Origin: Trachemys scripta elegans
Lineage: Eukaryota; Chordata; Testudines; Emydidae
Direction of reading: 5' to 3'
Length of the DNA stretch: 64,000 nt
Assembly: GCF_013100865.1 (NCBI RefSeq)
Contig: NC_048304.1
Span: 15,214,959-15,278,958 of the forward strand
Below, in pieces: positions 58,201 to 64,000 of this stretch. Made by a program: the position numbers and the translations under genes. Every line of letters starts with the position of its first letter. Position 1 is the first letter of the stretch. The notes under the pieces were generated by a model, which saw only the letters and a list, made by a program, of their open reading frames with translations, searched no databases and had not been told where the DNA came from.

Positions 58201-61200
58201 CCTGGGAGCTGGTGCCACAGTTATGATTCCAGCATGCAGGCGAAAGTTAATGAAGCAGCAAGAATAAAAAACTGCTCTGGGCCAAGGTCTGGAGCTTGCA
58301 GCGTAATTGTGATTCTTCTCTGAAATGTGACTGTAAAAATGGCATTGTGGTGTTCCATATTTGTGTCTTAATTTCCATATCACATCAGCTCGTTATACAT
58401 GCCAGCCCTGCAAAATTATCTGGGACCTGAGAGACGTGTTGGCTTCTTTCCTTCTTATGTATCCACACCAGTAAGAAAGATCCTCCAGGGCAGGTTATGG
58501 TTTGGGACCATAGTGTGCCCCATTGCCTTCAAAGGCAATGGAGAGGAGCTCAGTAAAAAATTGTACAGTTGATGCACAAGAAGGAGTAGTTGAGATCATT
58601 CTTTCTCAGCTGTGTTGGCAGTGCACAGGTGTAAAAAAAACATTTAAAGAGAAAATGTTGGTGACATTAAAGTCGCAAGGACTTTGAATGCACAAGGGGA
58701 GCAGATCTGCTAAGTAAAAAGGTGCCATGTTGACATAGTTGGTATTAAGAGAAGAAAAACATGTCATGACCTGGATCAGTGCTAAAAAGAACCAGTGGTA
58801 ACCTTGAAAAATCACAGGTGCCAAATTCAAAAGTCACCTGATGTTGTAATTACCCAGGAGTTCAAAACATCAGTATCTAGACATGGTAGGTGGCATACCA
58901 TTTAAAAACACACGATTCTGACCTACTACATTGCCTTTCCAATCTATTGCTCCTTCAGTTCTAACCTGACTTCTCAGGCCAGCAGCCAACCAGGACTAGT
59001 AAATCTACACCCAAAAGGATATGGGCATCCCAGCTATCAATAGCATTTGTTGGGTGGAGAGTCGTAGCTCTCTTCAGATCTAGTTGTCTGTGAGATATTG
59101 GCAGTGCCCTTTGCAGACGTAAACAGATGTGGTCCCTGAGCCTGCAGACAACCTGAAACAGTAACTCTGAGAGATGTGAACTACACCATTCATCCCACTG
59201 GGATGAATAACTTTGAAATGAAATGTCAGAAATCTACTTACTCTATGCTACTAAACCACTCCCCTCACTTTCTTTAGTGCCAGAACCTCCCAACTGTGTC
59301 CTACCCAGCTGCCAAAACCCTCAGCTTCACAGCCATCATAATTGCTATTTATTTTCTATATAAAATTCTGCAGCACGTTGAAATGTACAAAATCAAGTGG
59401 TAGTGCAAAGTTGAGTTTAGTAACATATTTATATGATTAATCTTTCATATATACTTCAATGAAAAATTCCATCATCTAAATGTACTTGAAGCAGAGGTAG
59501 AATCTCTAGACAGCTGCACTGGAATGCTGCAGGAGCCAGAGGCCTTGCTTGCAGAATTTAGGTCAACCTTGCTTCAGAGTGCACACCAGGTGATTTGAAA
59601 TTAACCCTGAAAATTGATCAGAGTTCAGGCAGTGAAGGGATATGCAAAATTGGGACCTTTTAAGGGATTCTAGTGCCCTAAGCAAACTGCCATCCCTTCC
59701 CAGTCCACAGTGACTGGTTTGCTGCTCCTAATATTTTGCTACTCTAAGCAGCCACCTGTTCTGTACCTTCTGACTAAGGAGTACTGATCAGAGTGATGTG
59801 GATTTTTTTTAAAATGGGCATTGTCCAGTTTATTAAAATATGGAAGATGTATTTTGTGTGTTTAAAAGCTACTATTACAAAACTACTCAACATTCAATTG
59901 CATGTGCACACACGAAATATCTAGGTGATACCAACTGCTTTGTGGTCCAGTGTCTTGAAAGTTGTCAAATGAAGTATGTTGGTGGACCATTACAAATGCT
60001 TTCTGGACCACTAAACTCTTGCAAGTAGGAATTGTCAGATTTTTCTTTCTGATCCAAGTTCAGGATCACTAATGCTTTAACTGTAGAAAAACTGTTTGTT
60101 TTCTTTCTTCATATGTGTAGTATACATTTGTCTTTGCGTTTGTGTGCATGTAAATAAAATGTGCATGCGGGGGTAGTTATATAAATCAATAACCAATTTT
60201 TTTTGGTATAGGGTTAAATCTGAAAAATAATATTCTCAAGACAGATGCAACTTCTGTTTAGAAAACTAATACTATCATCCTGTGTTGTCCATACGAGCTG
60301 GTCATCTACATTTTTCATCATGAAATTATTAGAAACTTTTTCCAGGTACAATACTCCAAAGAATGTCACTGTTGGCTTTGATGACACTCCAAACAAAACT
60401 GCTGCTTCAAAACTTTCCCTACAAAGAGCGGTAGCATAATTCTCAGCAAACATGCATGCCATCAATTGTAATCTCTTTAGGGCAGCAGTCGTGTCCTCTT
60501 CTTTGTCTATAATTCATCTCTTATGCCAGTGGGTACTATATCAATGATCTATGTATTGTGTAAATGTTGCAGGATGTATCCCAATTGATCTGGTCACACT
60601 GTAAATCATCATTAAGGCTACACATGTTGCACCATATCCCTGATTATCATGTGAGCAAGGAGATTTTACACTGCAAGCTGTCTGGGGCAGGGACTGTCAT
60701 ATATGTATAAGTGTGTATGCATGTGCATACACATACTATCTATCACACTGGGCCTTTAGAAACCACTATAGTATAAATGATCACTGATAACATTACTGCG
60801 CTGGGAACTGAAGATTGAATAGCTGCTATGAAATCATTCCTGCTCTTGTTTGATTAAAAGAATTTCTTTATCACTGGACGAGATAAAGCTACCAGATAGG
60901 AGTGCTCAGCTTGTGAACGGGGTGGGTAAGAAGGCAGTATAGTAATGGAAGAGGGTATTGAACTTGTGGACGCTTTCCACTCTGTTATTGATGTATTGTG
61001 TTTTGCACGTAATCAAGCATCCGTAATCAAGACAGCAGCTTCCTGGAGCCTAGCATCACTGACTCTGCCCTTTGTAATATAGCATTTATGTGGGTGAAAA
61101 ATGAGGATGGGGAACTATATCAGAGCCTGAATGTTAAATCTCCTCACCATGGTATGATCTCTGTAGACCTATATAGTGTATTATTTAGAACTGCATGTTC

Positions 61201-64000
61201 TCATATATCTATCTTGGAGAAGCTCTGGGTCAGTTCAACAGTCAGCAGATGTCATTCTAAAATTATAAGGAATCGAGGAAGTAACTCGCTAATGCTTAAT
61301 ACATTGCCTGTATTCCCCTGTCTGTGAAATCTATATCCTGTTGTTTAAACTTTTAAGATGATCCCTAACAGGATTAAAGTCCTCAGCAAGCAGGCAGAGG
61401 CAAGCTATTCAGAAAAACAAGGTCATGCTGCAGGGTTGTGTGTGTGTGTGTGTTTTTGGTAAGCACAGGAATCAACAAAGAGATGTTATATAATTTCTAT
61501 TTATATCCTACTTGCTCACTAGCTGCAGGCATACAAGAGTAGCTGAGAAGGGAATTTAATGAGCTCTCAGGGCTTGCTCACCTTCCAGAGCTGGTAGGAG
61601 CCAGCTTGTTTTTGAAGTGCGTCAGCAAATGAAACTGGTGGTGGGTGGGTGGTTTGGGTAGGTGGACTGACTTGTTGCTATGGTTTTCTTTAATTCCCCT
61701 GTCTCTCAAGAAGATCTTACACCTTCTTTGGAGTCTGTAGACTTCCGTGTTTCTCACACCTCCTCATGGCTCTCTAAGGAAGCGGGATACATGCGTTTCC
61801 ATATAAGAGCGTTACATGGATCACATATGTGACCTGTTGTGTGCATGGGTGAACGCTCTTATGCCTGTGGAGAGGAACTCAAATAAAAGCCCTGTGTCGA
61901 AAGTAAGTCAGCGCCCCAAGTCTCCCACGCTTTTAGAGCCATCTGCTCCGTGTTTGCAGGGATTTTAACCCCCAAACTGAACAGGCACATGCCTACTGAT
62001 GAGTCACTATTGTTGCCTTGTTGGCTTCCCCGTCATCTCAGTTCACCTCATTGCCCCTGTGTTTCTTTTTTACCTTAGTGTCTCGTGTGAATTATTTGCC
62101 AGTTTAAATTGGAGATCGCCAGGCTTTTAAATGCCACATTTGGGACTGTGTGTCTAATACAAGGGGTCTTCCAGAAGCAAGTGGCTTAGCTCTCCCACCT
62201 GATTTCATTGTATTGTTTGTGGGGGAAGAATACCATAAGTGGATCTGTTACTAAACAATTAGGTCCCTCCCCGAGAGTCTCCTTAATCAGATTTGTTGTT
62301 AGGGGTACAGTGTTTCCAGTTCAGAGTATAGCCCTGGAGGGGAGCATCAGTAACATAAGTGTGCTCTCCATGTGCGTGTGTGTGTTTGCAGAATATATTG
62401 CTGGGATTGCTACTGTGATGGTGTTCCCTCTGCACTTGCCGTGGTTAAAGATGAAGTTTAAAGCTATGCTGAAAAATGGCTAGTTGGGCATTCAGCAGAT
62501 ATTCCTTATGGGCTTAATTCAGGCTACAGAACACGTTCAACCCAGAAATATTTTAATTAACAAATGTTAGGTTCCTTGGGACTAATGGTATTACTAAGGA
62601 CACAGAATGATGGATTTTTAGCAGACAAGGAAATACCAAAGGATTTCTTAGAAGTATCCGAAAGAATTGTTTGTTTAAACAAAAACAAACAAACAAAAAA
62701 CTTTACTTTATTCTGTGCTGAAAGCCCTTACAGCCTGGCTAGGGAGAACATAAAGGTTTTGTTTCTGTACTTGACTCAGTGCTTATGTTAGCTTTGCCGT
62801 TTATTTTTAAAAGTGTGAAATACGAATACCTTGAAGTACAGTCTGGCTAGATGAGGTGGGGGTGAGCTTTTTTGCAAGTACACCTTCATAAAACTAACAC
62901 AGAAGTTTTGTAATAGTTCATAGTGGTAGCCCACTAGGATAACCAAGACAAGCTAACTTCCACTTAGTCATTTCTCTCTGACATTGGAGTGGAAGATCTG
63001 CTGATTCCAGGCCAGAGAGGTAATCTTTTTCTCAGTAGCTGAAGGGACTTTCCTTTTGGAAACATCCCTGCGTGTCAAGTTCATCATTGAACAATTTCTC
63101 ATGAAACCACTCTTCATTGATTAACATTTAACTCTATATGGAGGGGGGAGTTAGTTTCTACCAGCTCAACATAAGCCTTTGAGTTTTTGCCAGGTTTACT
63201 TTAAATTAACTGGTTGTTGTTAAACCATGACTGTTTTCCTGAGAGAGTCTCACCCTACTAATTAATGGGATCTCCTGGAGTTTGTACTTGTAAATTTACT
63301 TGAGGAGGTCTGTCAAAACTGTGCTTTAAGGGTGTGGTCCAGAAAACATTCTGTCCTTCTAATGCCAAAGGCACTGTCTCATTTGGATCTCAATCTTCAG
63401 AAAGGAGAGTGAGTTTGAACCAACACACTTTGCATACAGTGTTTGTTAAATAGGTTTTGATAATACTTCTTACCACATGAGCGTGCAAACAGAGCATATA
63501 ATAGAGCCTATAATTATCAAGTCTGGGAACAGAAGCCAAGCTATTTGATGTGAGAAGCACGAATGTTCATCTTTCCGGTTTCTTGGTTAACAATACGAAC
63601 AGCTGTGACTTCAGGGCAAGTCTGGTTAACAGTTAACTGAATAGATTAATGTGTTCCCAGAAAGAGTGACAAACATACACATAAAGACGTGAGCAAAACC
63701 TGATAAGCCTTTGAAAAGTGAGAACCAGACACAAACTGCCTTCAGCTGGTCCCTGGCATTCTAGGTTTTTCCACTTGGCAATCCTTTGTGCTGATTCAGT
63801 GTGCACAGGCCCACATGTAGTTAAGCAGGTTATTGTGTTTAAGTTGGCTGAGTCTTTACTGCCCTTTGTGATGCTGTAGTTCTTCAGTTTGCTCTAAAAT
63901 AAGACATCAGTCAGTAAAGTTTACAACCTGCCATGTGATTCCGCATTAGTCTGCAAAGGGCAGATAGTTGGTTTAAATTGTTAACTAAGTTGCTTGCTAT

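Larger units (their letters stand above)
52404..64000. other. Open-ended ITPR1 intron, mostly without features
   Basis: 11.6 kb in which I recognise no exon of ITPR1 and no other gene. SINE tail fragments occur at about 53390-53490 (GCCCAGCACAATGGGGCCCT), 55145-55260 (CCTAGCACAATGGGGCTCTC) and 60660-60780 (CTGTCTGGGGCAGGGACTGT). A (TG)n run lies at 61436-61453. Open frames of 60-145 codons on both strands have no splice context or familiar motif. Confidence 0.55.

Noticed and set aside
57946..58383. 145-codon open frame on the minus strand
   Set aside because: No known domain and no supporting splice signals; considered chance.
1..64000. CRISPR arrays, bacterial operons or rRNA genes
   Set aside because: No regularly spaced repeats, no ribosome-binding-site-led ORF clusters and no rRNA sequence; exon-intron structure shows vertebrate nuclear DNA.

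Overview
The window is vertebrate nuclear DNA, most likely from a turtle or a close sauropsid relative. The evidence is a slowly evolving ITPR1 coding sequence, CR1 LINE remnants, tRNA-derived SINE pieces, several hAT-type MITEs and a nearly complete DIRS-type tyrosine-recombinase retrotransposon. The species call is an inference from repeat content; no species-specific gene is present.

The only host gene recognised is ITPR1 (type 1 inositol 1,4,5-trisphosphate receptor), on the + strand. Eighteen consecutive coding exons lie between 7274 and 52003. They add up to 2383 nt: one base that completes an upstream codon, then 794 codons without interruption, with all splice phases compatible. They encode the central regulatory/coupling region: the helical RIH-type solenoid, a calmodulin-binding stretch, both PKA sites (RRDS and RRES), and the complete alternatively spliced SII insert. 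The gene enters from upstream and continues past the window. I found no further exon in the last 12 kb.

Layout. 1-643: intron. 644-6883: DIRS element with unequal inverted terminal repeats, an internal complementary region at 6534-6634, a frameshifted gag, an RT-RNase H frame with two stops, and an intact tyrosine-recombinase ORF. 7274-7704: exons 1 and 2. 8515-12032: hAT transposon on the minus strand with an exact 8-bp target duplication. 12183-28122: exons 3-13, with intronic CR1, L2-like, SINE and MITE copies, including a MITE nested in a CR1 copy. 28123-50888: the long-intron SII region, holding three small exons of 33, 36 and 48 nt. 50889-52003: exons 17 and 18. 52004-64000: open-ended intron with one palindromic MITE and SINE tails.

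The most interesting host signal is the SII cluster. The 23-residue A segment is split over two microexons, the first with a very poor 5' splice site. The one-residue B segment (Gln) is explained by a CAGCAG tandem acceptor in front of the C exon. Skipping the whole cluster joins GYGEK to GEALR and creates a glycine-rich motif. The most interesting mobile signal is the DIRS copy, whose internal complementary region records the circle junction with a 4-nt overlap.
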